Shown: piece after piece, positions 43,454 through 52,906 of the stretch
Numbering within the stretch: position 1 is the first letter of the stretch
Layout of the letters: each line of letters begins with the position of its first letter
NCBI GenBank assembly: GCA_964646755.1
Contig: CAZYIE010000001.1
Span: 124,001-188,000 of the forward strand
DNA from: MVRV01 sp964646755
GTDB taxonomy: Bacteria > Desulfobacterota > Syntrophia > Syntrophales > Smithellaceae
Reading direction: 5' to 3'
Length of the DNA stretch: 64,000 nt
Notes under the pieces: generated by a model
Told to the model about the DNA's origin: nothing
The model's database searches: none
The model's input: only the letters and a program-made list of their open reading frames with translations
Translations under genes and position numbers: made by a program

Positions 43454-44479
43454 ATGGGGAAATATTTTAAGCGCTTGAGTGTAATGCTGGTGTGTGCCTT
43501 TATAACATTAGCGGGAACAATGGCAAGAAGTGCCGAAACAATCGAACTGAAGATGGCACATTTTATGTCACCGATGCATATCCAGCATCAACAGTCTTTT
43601 GTGCCGTTTGCCGAGGCAGTGGAAAAGCTGACGGGTGGTAAGGTAAAAATTAAAATATTCCCCGGTGGCGCCTTAGGTGGCGCACCGGAACTGGCAGATT
43701 CAGTGAAGACTGGTATAACAGACATTGCTTTTATTGTTCCTTCTTATACAACCGGCCGTTTTCCGCGAACATCTGCTTTTGATTTGCCATTCATTTTTAA
43801 TAATGCGGTGCAGGCGGCAGAAGTATTATATGCGGTTTATGATAAATATCTGGCCGAAGATTTTAAGGATTATAAAGTGTTGTGGCTTTACAGTTGTGAT
43901 ACCGGCCAATTGCATTCAGTAGGGAAGCCCATTCGGACACTGGCGGATTTGCAGGGAATGAAGATGCGCACGCCCTCTTCTTATATGAGTGAAGCACTAA
44001 AACTCCTGGGTGCTAATCCTGTATCCATGCCGCTTTCCGATCTTTCCATAGCACTAGATAAACATGTTATTGACGGCATGCTGTCACCCGGGACTTCGTT
44101 AACTGATTTTAAATTAACCGAAATAATTAAAAACACAACCCAGGTTGATTTTTATATATCGCCAATGGCCGTGATTATGAATAAGGGGAAATATAACTCT
44201 TTACCCGACTATGCCAAAAAAGCCCTGGATCAGGCGTCAGGAAAGAAATGGGGATTGCGAGCCGCTAAGATTTATGACGATTATGCGAGATCTTCAATCA
44301 AAACTTTAAGTGACACCGGCAAAATAAAAGTTTATCGTTTAACGCGGGAAGAAAAAAAGACGTTCAGGGAAAAAGTGAGAAAGATGGAAGCGGATTGGGT
44401 GGCAAAAAATGCGGTGAAGGGAATACCTGCTCAGGAATTGATGGATAAAATTCATGAGCAGGCAGCCAGAATTAATTAG
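43454..44479 (+). CDS. dctP: TRAP transporter solute-binding protein DctP
   Basis: Periplasmic binding protein of 341 aa with a Sec signal peptide (LSVMLVCAFITLAGTMARSAE). The family motif R169-type arginine region is visible in LQGMKMRTPSSYMSEALKLLGA, the usual carboxylate-binding site. AAGGAGAG precedes ATG 43454. It is the first gene of a dctPQM operon. Substrate is probably a dicarboxylate or another organic acid. Confidence 0.9.
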   Translation: MGKYFKRLSVMLVCAFITLAGTMARSAETIELKMAHFMSPMHIQHQQSFVPFAEAVEKLTGGKVKIKIFPGGALGGAPELADSVKTGITDIAFIVPSYTTGRFPRTSAFDLPFIFNNAVQAAEVLYAVYDKYLAEDFKDYKVLWLYSCDTGQLHSVGKPIRTLADLQGMKMRTPSSYMSEALKLLGANPVSMPLSDLSIALDKHVIDGMLSPGTSLTDFKLTEIIKNTTQVDFYISPMAVIMNKGKYNSLPDYAKKALDQASGKKWGLRAAKIYDDYARSSIKTLSDTGKIKVYRLTREEKKTFREKVRKMEADWVAKNAVKGIPAQELMDKIHEQAARIN

Positions 44480-44507
44480 CCTTCTTTAAACCGGAGTCGT
44501 AAAAGGA

Positions 44508-45014
44508 ATGCAGCAAAAACAGGAAGAAGCAAGTTGGCTTTATAAAACTGCTCATGCACTAAATAGTATTGGCGTTGTTATAATCTTTTTGCTCATGCTT
44601 TTAACTGTGGCGGATGTTGTTCTCAGAAAAATATTTAATAAAGGAATCCTGGGGACGCTGGAAATATCCGAATTCATGATGGTGGCTATTGTGTTCTTTT
44701 CGCTGGCCGAAGGGGAGCTCAAAGACCGCAACGTCAATGTTGATCTAATGGTTAACCGGCTATCGCCAAGGAGTCGGGCGATCATTGATGTCATCGTTAA
44801 AATTATCGGGTTTTCGCTATATTGTTTTATCACCTTTGCTGTTTTTGGATATGCCGCCCTGGTGAAATCTTCCGGTGAAGTTTCTTTGGATTTGTGGTTG
44901 CCCAAGTATCCTCTTATTTACATTGTTGCTGTGGCGTTGATTATTTTCAGTGTTGTTCTCTTATTCCGAATGATTGTTGCTTTGCGAGCGATGTGGCGAC
45001 TATGGATCCGATAA
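44508..45014 (+). CDS. dctQ: TRAP transporter small membrane subunit DctQ
   Basis: Four-helix membrane protein of 168 aa between the binding protein and the large permease. It has the conserved acidic WLGxxE-like position in GTLEISEFMMV. The stop overlaps the dctM start by 13 bases. Confidence 0.88.
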   Translation: MQQKQEEASWLYKTAHALNSIGVVIIFLLMLLTVADVVLRKIFNKGILGTLEISEFMMVAIVFFSLAEGELKDRNVNVDLMVNRLSPRSRAIIDVIVKIIGFSLYCFITFAVFGYAALVKSSGEVSLDLWLPKYPLIYIVAVALIIFSVVLLFRMIVALRAMWRLWIR

Positions 45015-46314
45015 TTGTTGGACTTGCCGGAATTTTNNNNNNNNNNTGATGATTCTATTTCTGCTTTTGCGCATGAATATCGGCTTTGCTATGGCTATTG
45101 TCGGGTTTGGGGGGTTTGCTATATTAACATCCCTTGATGCCGGCATATCAATGATCGGTATGGTTGCATATAAGACAGGATCTTCTTATACGTTAACCGT
45201 AGTTCCGCTCTTTATTTTGATGGGCTTATTTTCTAATTCTTCCCGGATGGGATATGATTTATATCAGGCAGTTTACCGCTGGATTGGTTTTTTGCCGGGA
45301 GGCCTCGCTATGGCTACGGTTCTTGCTTGTGCCGGTTTTGCGGCCATATCCGGATCGTCTTTGGCTACGGCAGCAATTATGGGAATGGTAGCCTTGCCGG
45401 AAATGAAGCGCTTTAACTATGACAGCGCTCTGGCCACCGGCTGTGTTGCCGCCGGTGGTACGCTGGGCATCTTAATCCCGCCCAGCACTATAATGATTAT
45501 CTACGGTATATTAACGGAACAACCGATAGGTACTCTTTTTATCGCCGGTATTCTGCCGGGTATTCTGTTGACGTTCCTTTTTCTGGGGACAATCTATCTT
45601 CTAACCAAGAGAAATCATCTTTTAGCGCCTGCCGGCCCCGGTTTCTCCTGGAAGGAGAGATTGGCCGCGCTTAAAAACACCGGCGGTGTTATTTTCCTTT
45701 TTGCTCTGGTAATTGGCGGTCTATACACGGGCTGGTTTTCACCAACGGAAGCTGCCGGAGTTGGCGCATTCGGTGCTCTGGTTATTGCATTAATTAAGCG
45801 ACGCCTTAATCGGCACAGTCTTTTTTTTGCCTTGCGGGAAACCGCACTAACCACGGCAATGATTTTCACAATTCTGATCGGTGCGAATATTCTGGGCTAC
45901 TTTATGACAGTCAGCCAGATTCCGGAAAGCCTTTCTCGATTAATAGTAAGCTTTGGACTCAACAAATACTTGGTGATATCAATTATTTGTATTATTTATG
46001 TTATTCTGGGCTGCTTGATGGAAGGCATGGCCATCATGGTATTGACGCTGCCGGTTGTTTTTCCAATTGTTGTTCAAATGGGGTTTGATCCGATCTGGTT
46101 TGGAGTTGTGACCACACTATTTATTGAAATGGGCTTGATTACGCCGCCTGTAGGTATAAATGTTTTTGTCATCAGCGGAATTGCCAAGGATGTTCCGATG
46201 TACACGATTTTTCGGGGTATTGCACCGTTTTTTGTTGCCATGGTTATTTGCCTGATCCTGCTGATCATTTTTCCACAGATCGCCCTTTTTCTGCCTCAAA
46301 CCATGGGTCATTAG
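45002..46314 (+). CDS. dctM: TRAP transporter large permease DctM, interrupted by a gap
   Basis: Multi-helix permease that moves substrate with sodium. The start ATG 45002 opens MDPIIVGLAGI, the standard DctM N-terminus. Ten N at 45037-45046 interrupt helix 1, and the frame after them is offset by one base, so the gap is not truly 10 long. After the gap the sequence is complete: RMNIGFAMAIVGFGG, the SGSSLATAAIMG loop, GTLGILIPPSTIMIIYG and the C-terminal GLITPPVGINVFVI. About 430 aa in all. Confidence 0.9.
45037..45046. other. Assembly gap (10 N) in dctM
   Basis: Coding frames on the two sides are offset, so the length is a placeholder. Confidence 0.95.
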
Positions 46315-46479
46315 AAAGTATTGAAAATTTTCATATCTATACTCCATCGCTTTTATCGGCTGGTTTAGTTGATAGCACCAGGTCGATCCGTCATAAAAAT
46401 GTATTGCTCTAATTTGCAAAATCTTTTATAATCCAACAACTTATTAATTATCAAACAGATAAGGCAAGGAGGAATCAGG

Positions 46480-46998
46480 ATGAATAAGAGAATGAGTGCT
46501 TTGAAGTTTGCTCTGGAAAATGAACATAAAGAATATGAGTTTTACATGGATAATGCCCGCAGAACGAAAAATCTGGCAGGGAAAAATATGTTCAAACAAA
46601 TTGCCGGTGAAGAAAAGGAACATTACGATGTATTAAAGAAACTGCATGACAAATGGGAAAAACAGCAGCAATGGCCGGCAAGTGTTCCCTTGAAAGTCAA
46701 AAAATCTCTGGCGGAGAGTATTTTAAAAGCGATGGCCGGTAAAAAGTCGTCCCGCATCAAAGGTAATGAAGACGATCTAAAAGCGATCCGGACGGCAATA
46801 GATTTTGAGGCCAGAGGTGTAGATCTTTACACAAAATTGGAAAAAGGAAGCACCGACCCCAAGGAAAAAGCTTTTTTTAAGTTAATTGCCGATATTGAAC
46901 GGACGCATTTTCTCTCACTGCGGCAGACCGAAGAATTCCTGACCGATCCCGTATCCTGGTATCAGAATGCCGAGAAAACATCGCTAGACGGGGCTTGA
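46480..46998 (+). CDS. Ferritin-like diiron protein (rubrerythrin-like, no rubredoxin domain)
   Basis: A 172-aa four-helix protein. The diiron ligands appear as a Glu in ENEHKEYEF (E15/E18), EEKEH with ExxH at 45-48, a Glu in IDFEARGVDLY and a second ExxH in DIERTH. No C-terminal CxxC rubredoxin centre is present. AAGGAGG is 9 bases before ATG 46480. Likely role: peroxide reduction or iron handling under brief oxygen exposure in an anaerobe. Confidence 0.82.
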   Translation: MNKRMSALKFALENEHKEYEFYMDNARRTKNLAGKNMFKQIAGEEKEHYDVLKKLHDKWEKQQQWPASVPLKVKKSLAESILKAMAGKKSSRIKGNEDDLKAIRTAIDFEARGVDLYTKLEKGSTDPKEKAFFKLIADIERTHFLSLRQTEEFLTDPVSWYQNAEKTSLDGA

Positions 46999-47014
46999 TT
47001 TTTATTAGTTATGG

Positions 47015-48988
47015 TTATTGATGATTAGAATTATTGTCTGCATTCGCGGCGTCAAATTGTTCCAGTTGGGAAGTTAATTCTGTCCAGATAGTGTAGGAAT
47101 GTTCGAGTTCGGAATTAATTTCTTTCAATGCCTTATGGAAAGTCTTAATCTGATTTACGTCTTTGTGCGTTTGCGGATCACACAGGGTGTCTTCATGTGA
47201 AGTTTTTTTTGCTTCTAATAATTCAATTTTTTTCTCAACTGCGGCCAGTTCTTTTTTCCAGACATTTTTTGTTTTAGCTAGGCGGTTTCGCTCTTCGGCT
47301 TCCAGTCTTTTTTGCTCTTTGCTTTTAAAGGCCTGTTCTTTATCCGGTCGGCCCGGTTTGTCCTCATCTTTTAAATCTGTCAACTCAGAGCGCTTTTCAA
47401 TGAAGTAAGAGTAGTTGCCATTGTAGTAATTTAGTGCTCCGTCTTTTAATTCAAAGACTTTATTGACCAGCCGGTCCAGAAAGTAACGGTCATGAGAAAC
47501 AATGGCTACCGTGCCGGAATAACTGATCAGGGCATCTTGAAAAATATCTTTAGTCTTCAAATCAAGATGGTTTGTCGGTTCATCCAGGATGAGAAAATTG
47601 GTATCCAGCAACAGGAGTTTTAACAGGGCCAGCCTTGATTTTTCGCCCCCCGAGAGCACGGACACCGGCTTATAAACATCATCGCCGGAAAAAAGAAATG
47701 CACCCAGCAAATTGCGCTTATCCTGATCGGATGCCCTTGAGTGGACGCTGTTGACCTCTTCCCAGATTATTCTGTCATAGTTTAGATTCTCTGAACTTTC
47801 CTGGGAAAAGAAAGCCATATTTACATCATTGCCGTATTGAACAAGGCCGGCAGATGGTTTTTCGCTTAAACTCAGCAGGCGTGACAATGTGGATTTTCCG
47901 GAGCCGTTAACGCCGACAAATGCCACTTTATCGCCGCGAAATAAAGTGAAATTAAAATTGTCGATCACATTCAAACTACCGTAACTGTGACTTAGGTTAG
48001 ACACCTTCACCACTTCTTTGGCGCTTTTTTTGCCTTCCGGGAATTTCATGGTTACTGCTTTAGTTTTGGCATCCAGTGTAATGGCCTCAAACTTTTCGAG
48101 CATTTTAACGCGGCTCTGAACCTGGCTGGCTTTTGTTGCTTTGTAACGGAAACGTTCCACGAAATCTTCTATCTTTTTGATTTGTGCTTTTTGCAGTTCC
48201 TGTTCTTTTCTCAAAGCGGCATGGCGCCTTTCCTTCTCTTGGAGATAGTGCGAATAGTTTCCTTTATAAATGTGAATATGACGCGCAGCCAGTTCGGCAA
48301 TCTGGCTGACAATTTTGTCAAGAAAAAACCGGTCGTGGGAAATAACAATGATCGTCCCTGGATATTCACGTAAATAGCTCTCCAGCCACTCCATGCTTTC
48401 CGTGTCCAGATGGTTGGTCGGCTCATCCAGCAGCATGATGTCCGGTTGTGCCAGAAGAATCGAAGCCAGCAGGATGCGCATCTTCCAGCCTCCGGAAAAG
48501 AGCGAACAATTGCGGGTAAAGTCACTTTCCTTAAAACCAAAACCTTTAAGTATTTGTTTGGCTTTTGCTTCAAAAGCGTAACCATCCCGGGCGTTAAAGT
48601 GGGACATCTGAGTGGAATATGCTTTGGCTATCTTGTTATATTCTGGGGTATGTTGTTTGGCCTGGGACATTTGTTGCTCGAGGGTTTTTATCGATTCTTC
48701 CAGGGCGGACATACCGCTTTTATTCTTCAAATAATCGATTAAATTGACGGGATCGAGTTCCACCAGATCCTGGGGAAGGTAGCCTATTGTCTTATGTTTG
48801 CGGTTAGGGATATCAATCAGGCCGGTGTCCGGATGAACTTGCTCCAGGATTGCCCGAAAGAGTGTAGTTTTACCCGTTCCGTTATCGCCGACCAGGCCGA
48901 TGCAGCTTTTCGGATGGATAGTCCAGTTAATATTATCAAATAACTTATTTTCTAAAAAAGATAAACTGACGTTTCTTAGATAGATCAT
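47015..48988 (-). CDS. ABC-F family ATPase
   Basis: Soluble twin ABC ATPase of 657 aa, without membrane segments. Walker A motifs GDNGTGKTT and GVNGSGKST, signatures LFSGGWKMRI and VLSGGEKSRL, and Walker B MLLDEPTNHLD and LILDEPTNHLD are all intact. A ~80-residue linker (QKAQIKKIEDFVERFRYKATK) and a charged C-terminal coiled coil (~560-645) match Uup/YheS-type members. ABC-F proteins act on the ribosome, helping stalled translation. Start ATG 48988 is supported by GGGAGTAGGA upstream. Convergent with the ferritin-like gene. Confidence 0.9.
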   Translation of the reverse strand: MIYLRNVSLSFLENKLFDNINWTIHPKSCIGLVGDNGTGKTTLFRAILEQVHPDTGLIDIPNRKHKTIGYLPQDLVELDPVNLIDYLKNKSGMSALEESIKTLEQQMSQAKQHTPEYNKIAKAYSTQMSHFNARDGYAFEAKAKQILKGFGFKESDFTRNCSLFSGGWKMRILLASILLAQPDIMLLDEPTNHLDTESMEWLESYLREYPGTIIVISHDRFFLDKIVSQIAELAARHIHIYKGNYSHYLQEKERRHAALRKEQELQKAQIKKIEDFVERFRYKATKASQVQSRVKMLEKFEAITLDAKTKAVTMKFPEGKKSAKEVVKVSNLSHSYGSLNVIDNFNFTLFRGDKVAFVGVNGSGKSTLSRLLSLSEKPSAGLVQYGNDVNMAFFSQESSENLNYDRIIWEEVNSVHSRASDQDKRNLLGAFLFSGDDVYKPVSVLSGGEKSRLALLKLLLLDTNFLILDEPTNHLDLKTKDIFQDALISYSGTVAIVSHDRYFLDRLVNKVFELKDGALNYYNGNYSYFIEKRSELTDLKDEDKPGRPDKEQAFKSKEQKRLEAEERNRLAKTKNVWKKELAAVEKKIELLEAKKTSHEDTLCDPQTHKDVNQIKTFHKALKEINSELEHSYTIWTELTSQLEQFDAANADNNSNHQ

Positions 48989-49914
48989 TCCTACTCCCGC
49001 TTATTCCGTTGCCAATTCAACGATGATACCGTGGCGGCTGGGAGGCTTATTATACATACGTTGAGAAAGCCGACGACCCCGGCCTGCGAGACTGTGTCGT
49101 AATTGTATTGCGACATATTATTTGCCCCGTAATTACCGTTCTTTGACAATAGAATATTAGAAACTTGTTAAAATGCAATAAATGAGAAATCTATGCCACT
49201 CTATTGGTTGATGTTTTCTATATATTTTGCCTCATAATTAACTCTGGACATGATGTCCTCGGGCTTCAACTACTTACTGCTACCGTATTGATACATCAGA
49301 ACATTTTTATCTAGTTGTCGACGCCAAAGATGGTAATCATTTTGGCCATGTTAAAACAGGTTGCTGATGTACCCGAATGGATGTTCTACTTTCGTTTTCC
49401 TTCGAGCATAAATTGCCTGCGATTGAGCTTCCAATTTCAGTTTAATATCTTCATTGTGCAGTCTTGCAAACAGGAAGGAGCAGCAAAATAGTCATAAAGA
49501 TAACAAGAATATTTTCATTAAAAGCCCTCCTGCTGGATTCCCCGGTCACCCTGCATGCGCTGGGTGATAAAGGGGAATGGCGGATGATTTGTTTTTCAGA
49601 AAAGCGAGGTAACGATAAACGAATGTCAACAATATTGCAATTATTTTATGCCAATACGCACAACGCCAAGACAAGTTCATCTCACATGCTTGGTCGAGTC
49701 TTTTCGGCTCGACTTAACAAAGTTAGAAAGCACAAGAAATTTGTTGTTGATTATTTTTGCATCCATTCCGGCAATGTCCATTCCGGCAATTGCGAATTTG
49801 TCGCCTGCGAGTATAATACTTCTGGAGATATATTAATTTCATTAAATGTCTTCTTAAATCGAGTCGCAAAGGCTTGATCTACCCGAGGAAGCAGTTACTT
49901 CTACAATTGGCACC
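48989..49914. other. Gene-poor region of about 900 bases
   Basis: No convincing gene. A 41-codon minus-strand frame at 49116-48991 (MSQYNYDTVSQAGVVGFLNV...) ends just before the ABC-F start and could be a leader, but support is weak. A dispersed repeat copy lies at 49533-49582, and GTCGAGTC-TTTTC-GGCTCGAC at about 49693-49714 forms a clean hairpin without a T-run. The remainder looks decayed. Confidence 0.4.
49533..49582 (+). repeat. Dispersed repeat, copy 3
   Basis: CTGGATTCCCCGG...GGGGAATGGCG with an inner CACCC-TGCATGCGC-TGGGTG stem. Ends match copies 1 and 2. Confidence 0.5.
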
Positions 49915-50406
49915 TCACATTTTGCCGGCTAAGCAATGCAATCCTCTTTTCTCCATATTCCAGTAAACGCATTTCTCCGGCCAGGTGCGGCAGATTTCCG
50001 CATATTTTCCAGACACTTTCGAAATTATAATGGGATTGTTATTATATTTATCCAGAATAGTGGAAGCTTCTTCTTTCGTTACATATTTTGCATTTCCGGC
50101 TTCCACCATGGCAACGGCCAGTTCATCCAAAAATACAGATTCCGTCAAGGGAGATTCAGGAAACAATTTTCGGCACACGCGCTGCCCGACTGCACAAGTC
50201 NNNNNNNNNNAAGTCGCCGCATCTGTAATAAAATTCTTCGCTTTTTCACTTGTCAGGATCATTGCCTCAAACTTACTGACATTTTTGAGCATCATCTTTC
50301 CCAAATCGGTATCCGCCATTGATCCGGGAGTTGAATCAAAAACCATAAACGCCAACTTAACGCTCTCCAGCATTTTCCCTGAAATGTAGTCACTAATTTC
50401 TGCCAT
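49915..50406 (-). CDS. Conserved hypothetical protein downstream of a TetR gene, contains a gap
   Basis: About 163 aa, family not recognised. Start ATG 50406 follows AAGGAGAATGAC; a longer frame to 50430 is less likely. The helical N-terminal half (YISGKMLESVKLAFMVFDST) is followed, after ten N at 50201-50210, by CAVGQRVCRKLFPESPLTES and a Cys-rich end (EICRTWPEKCVYWNME...LHCLAGKM). The seven Cys, in pairs, hint at metal binding. It is 44 bases downstream of a TetR gene on the same strand and is likely its partner. Confidence 0.7.
   Translation of the reverse strand: MAEISDYISGKMLESVKLAFMVFDSTPGSMADTDLGKMMLKNVSKFEAMILTSEKAKNFITDAATXXXXTCAVGQRVCRKLFPESPLTESVFLDELAVAMVEAGNAKYVTKEEASTILDKYNNNPIIISKVSGKYAEICRTWPEKCVYWNMEKRGLHCLAGKM
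50201..50210. other. Assembly gap (10 N)
   Basis: Placeholder within the hypothetical gene; frame continues across it. Confidence 0.95.
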
Positions 50407-50450
50407 GTCATTCTCCTTTTTTTCATGCATTTTTTATTAAAAAGGACGAT

Positions 50451-51065
50451 CTACTTAGGATCTTTCTTGGCCATAATCGTCCATATCATCGAGGTCAACA
50501 TCTCCTTAGCTTCATCAACACTGGTAACGGAGACGCCATTGAGATAAAGCCTTGTATATTCAAGGCAAGGGCCCAAAATCAATGCGGAGAGAATATCAGG
50601 GGGAATTTCCCTGGTGGATTTTGCAAGCATTTGTTTTTTTAACCACGAGGCAAAGCGCACAGCAAAATCCTTATTGAGTACGGATAATTCGTTCTCGGCG
50701 AACTTCATAAAATCATCGTGTCTTCTCTGGAAAAGAAAACGTGACCTCTGGAAATTTTCCGCGACCCAGTCCAGATGAAAATGGATGATCGCCCTGATCC
50801 CGGCGCGGATATTTTCCTCACGTTCCAGTGCACTGATTAACCCCTCCTGGTATTGCACAATTCCATCCATGTACACAGCAGCGGCAAGCTGTTCCTTACT
50901 TTTGAAATGATGGTACATGCTTCCGACACTGGCACCGGCACGTTTGCCAATATCCTGAATACCCGTCTCGCTAAAACCAAGCTCATTGAAGCACGACAAT
51001 GCCGCATCTATGATCTGACATCGACGTTCTCCAGTACGAATATGTACAGAATTAATTTTCTTCAT
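50451..51065 (-). CDS. TetR/AcrR-family transcriptional regulator
   Basis: A 204-aa regulator. The helix-turn-helix is in residues ~14-60 (RCQIIDAALSCFNELGFSET, GASVGSMYHHFKSKEQ). The C-terminal domain resembles regulators of fatty-acid or aromatic metabolism, but the ligand is not known. Start ATG 51065. The AT-rich dyad TAGAATTGTATTCCAGAATA near 51067-51090 could be its own operator. Confidence 0.85.
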   Translation of the reverse strand: MKKINSVHIRTGERRCQIIDAALSCFNELGFSETGIQDIGKRAGASVGSMYHHFKSKEQLAAAVYMDGIVQYQEGLISALEREENIRAGIRAIIHFHLDWVAENFQRSRFLFQRRHDDFMKFAENELSVLNKDFAVRFASWLKKQMLAKSTREIPPDILSALILGPCLEYTRLYLNGVSVTSVDEAKEMLTSMIWTIMAKKDPK

Positions 51066-51095
51066 TTTAGAATTGTATTCCAGAATATAATTCTA
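51066..51095 (-). promoter_or_regulatory. Candidate TetR operator
   Basis: TAGAATTGTATTCCAGAATATAATTCTA (51067-51094): the outer TAGAATT and AATTCTA form a perfect inverted repeat directly upstream of the TetR start. Confidence 0.5.
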
Positions 51096-51252
51096 TGTCA
51101 AGACTTTTTTGTATTTAAGTTAAAGGATTTTATGTTGACCCGGATACACTCAACAAGACAAACCTCTTATTGACGGCAAACGGTTAGTGTCGTAAAGAAG
51201 ATACTGACTTGGTGAAATTTGCATAAAACCTGTTTCGAGGTATAATTGAACC

Positions 51253-51705
51253 ATGGAAAACCCGAAGGAACCTTTAATTGATCTGGTGGCGGAAATACCG
51301 TTTTTTGATTGTTTTGAAAAGACAGAGATCAGTTTGCTTTTGGATGCCGGAACTTGGATAAATGTCACTTCCGGAAACCGGATAATTACCAAAGGAGAAA
51401 TTGATCTACGGATGTTTGTACTGATTCAGGGACATGCCGAGGTTGTTCTGCAAGAAAAGATTTTAGCAGTACTAAGTGTCGGAGACATCTTCGGTGAAGT
51501 CGGCTTAATGGGCGCGCCCCGCATGGCTCACGTCGAAACACAAACGGATTGCCTTCTTCTGTCCTTCAACGCTGAACAACTTAACAACCTTCCTTTAGAG
51601 CTCCAGGTGAAATTTCTGAGGCGAATTTTGTTCGCAACCTTTGCCCGTCTCCAGAAGATAAATCAGTGGGATTGGCTGCGCCGGCATCCCAAAACAGATT
51701 CGTAA
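51253..51705 (+). CDS. Cyclic nucleotide-binding domain protein, no output domain
   Basis: A 150-aa single cNMP-binding domain. The phosphate-binding cassette is FGEVGLMGAPRMAHV (~88-103), with Glu and Arg in the expected places. There is no DNA-binding helix-turn-helix as in CRP; only a short helical tail follows. It lies 29 bases upstream of a 2-hydroxyacid dehydrogenase gene on the same strand and may be co-expressed with it. Confidence 0.82.
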   Translation: MENPKEPLIDLVAEIPFFDCFEKTEISLLLDAGTWINVTSGNRIITKGEIDLRMFVLIQGHAEVVLQEKILAVLSVGDIFGEVGLMGAPRMAHVETQTDCLLLSFNAEQLNNLPLELQVKFLRRILFATFARLQKINQWDWLRRHPKTDS

Positions 51706-51734
51706 AGATATATTGCAGTGCCTGAGGTTTATAC

Positions 51735-52700
51735 ATGGATGTCTTTTTTTACGAAGCATTTGAAGAGGAAGTACAAGCATTGAAGCGTCAGCTTTGCAAT
51801 TCCATCACTTGTGATTACACCCACCTGACAATACAGGAATCCGGTCATGCCTCCCCGCCGGCCCGCATCATCAGCATCCGTACACAGTCTGTTGTTCCTG
51901 AAATCTGGGCGAACCATATCGACGGCATTCTCAGCCGATCAACAGGTTATGACCATCTACTGACATATCTGTCAAACACACAAAAGCCTCTGCCTTGCGG
52001 GTATTTGGAGGAATATGCAACACGCGCGGTTGCCGAGCAGGCAATAATGTTGACGATGGCACTGCTTAGAAAACTTCCCGGGCAGATGTTACAGTTCCAC
52101 TCTTTCGGTCGGGATGGCCTTACCGGAGGGGAATGTGAGGGGAAGAACCTTCTGCTTGTGGGTGTCGGGCGCATTGGCAGTCAGATCGCCACGCTTGCCG
52201 GAGGTATCGGCATGAACATAAAAGGGGTTGATATTGTCACACAGCACCCCCATATAAACTACATTGGCAAGACGGAAGGGGTCCGCTGGGCGGATGTCGT
52301 CATTTGCGCAATGAATCTAACAAAAGAAAACGTGGGATATTTCTCTTATGACCTGCTCCGGCAGGGCAAGAAGGGGATCATTTTTATCAATATTGCCCGG
52401 GGTGAACATTCACCAGTGGCTGATTTGCAGAAGCTTTTACGAGAAGGCCATCTGGGCGCCGTCGGTCTCGATGTTTTTGAAAATGAGCCCGCGGTTGCCG
52501 TTTCTCTGCGCAATTCCGCAGCTCCTCAATCCTTGGAGGCGGCAATCATCTGCGAGATGATGAACTACCCCAATGTCATCTTCACCCCCCATAACGCCTT
52601 CAATACAGTGGAAGCAGTTGAGCGCAAGGCACGGTTTACAGTTGAGCAGATAATGTACTTTCTGGAACACAAATCCTTTAAATTAAAACTTGTTTTGTAA
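51735..52700 (+). CDS. D-isomer-specific 2-hydroxyacid dehydrogenase
   Basis: NAD-dependent dehydrogenase of 321 aa. The Rossmann motif is VGVGRIGSQIA (~147). Catalytic residues are R in NIARGE, E in FENEPA and H in FTPHNAF. The N-terminal domain contains the substrate loop SRSTGYDHL. The family covers D-lactate, phosphoglycerate and glyoxylate reductases; here a D-lactate dehydrogenase-like activity is the best guess. Start ATG 51735. Confidence 0.87.
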   Translation: MDVFFYEAFEEEVQALKRQLCNSITCDYTHLTIQESGHASPPARIISIRTQSVVPEIWANHIDGILSRSTGYDHLLTYLSNTQKPLPCGYLEEYATRAVAEQAIMLTMALLRKLPGQMLQFHSFGRDGLTGGECEGKNLLLVGVGRIGSQIATLAGGIGMNIKGVDIVTQHPHINYIGKTEGVRWADVVICAMNLTKENVGYFSYDLLRQGKKGIIFINIARGEHSPVADLQKLLREGHLGAVGLDVFENEPAVAVSLRNSAAPQSLEAAIICEMMNYPNVIFTPHNAFNTVEAVERKARFTVEQIMYFLEHKSFKLKLVL

Positions 52701-52906
52701 TATTTTGTTTTCCAAGAAAAATTCCCTCCTGTTGTATGGCTTCAAAATACTCTTTGGGTAAATTTGGACTCACACTTATCCCTCCCGATTCTTTCTTCGG
52801 TAGCATTTATTTGAAGCAATTCTTTTATTTTTACTGCCGGATTTAAATTGACGAAAGAAACTAAAAAATGCTAGGTAAAAAAGATTAATATTAAGGGGTA
52901 ATTACT

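Noticed and set aside
43191..43478. 95-codon plus-strand reading frame before dctP
   Set aside because: It overlaps the dctP start in another frame and the real protein-like signal here is the PhoU relic in a different frame.
48991..49116. 41-codon minus-strand frame before the ABC-F gene
   Set aside because: Position suits a leader peptide but sequence and ribosome site give too little support.
49464..49877. 137-codon plus-strand reading frame
   Set aside because: No family resemblance, no ribosome site, and it runs through a dispersed repeat and a hairpin; it looks like chance in a decayed region.
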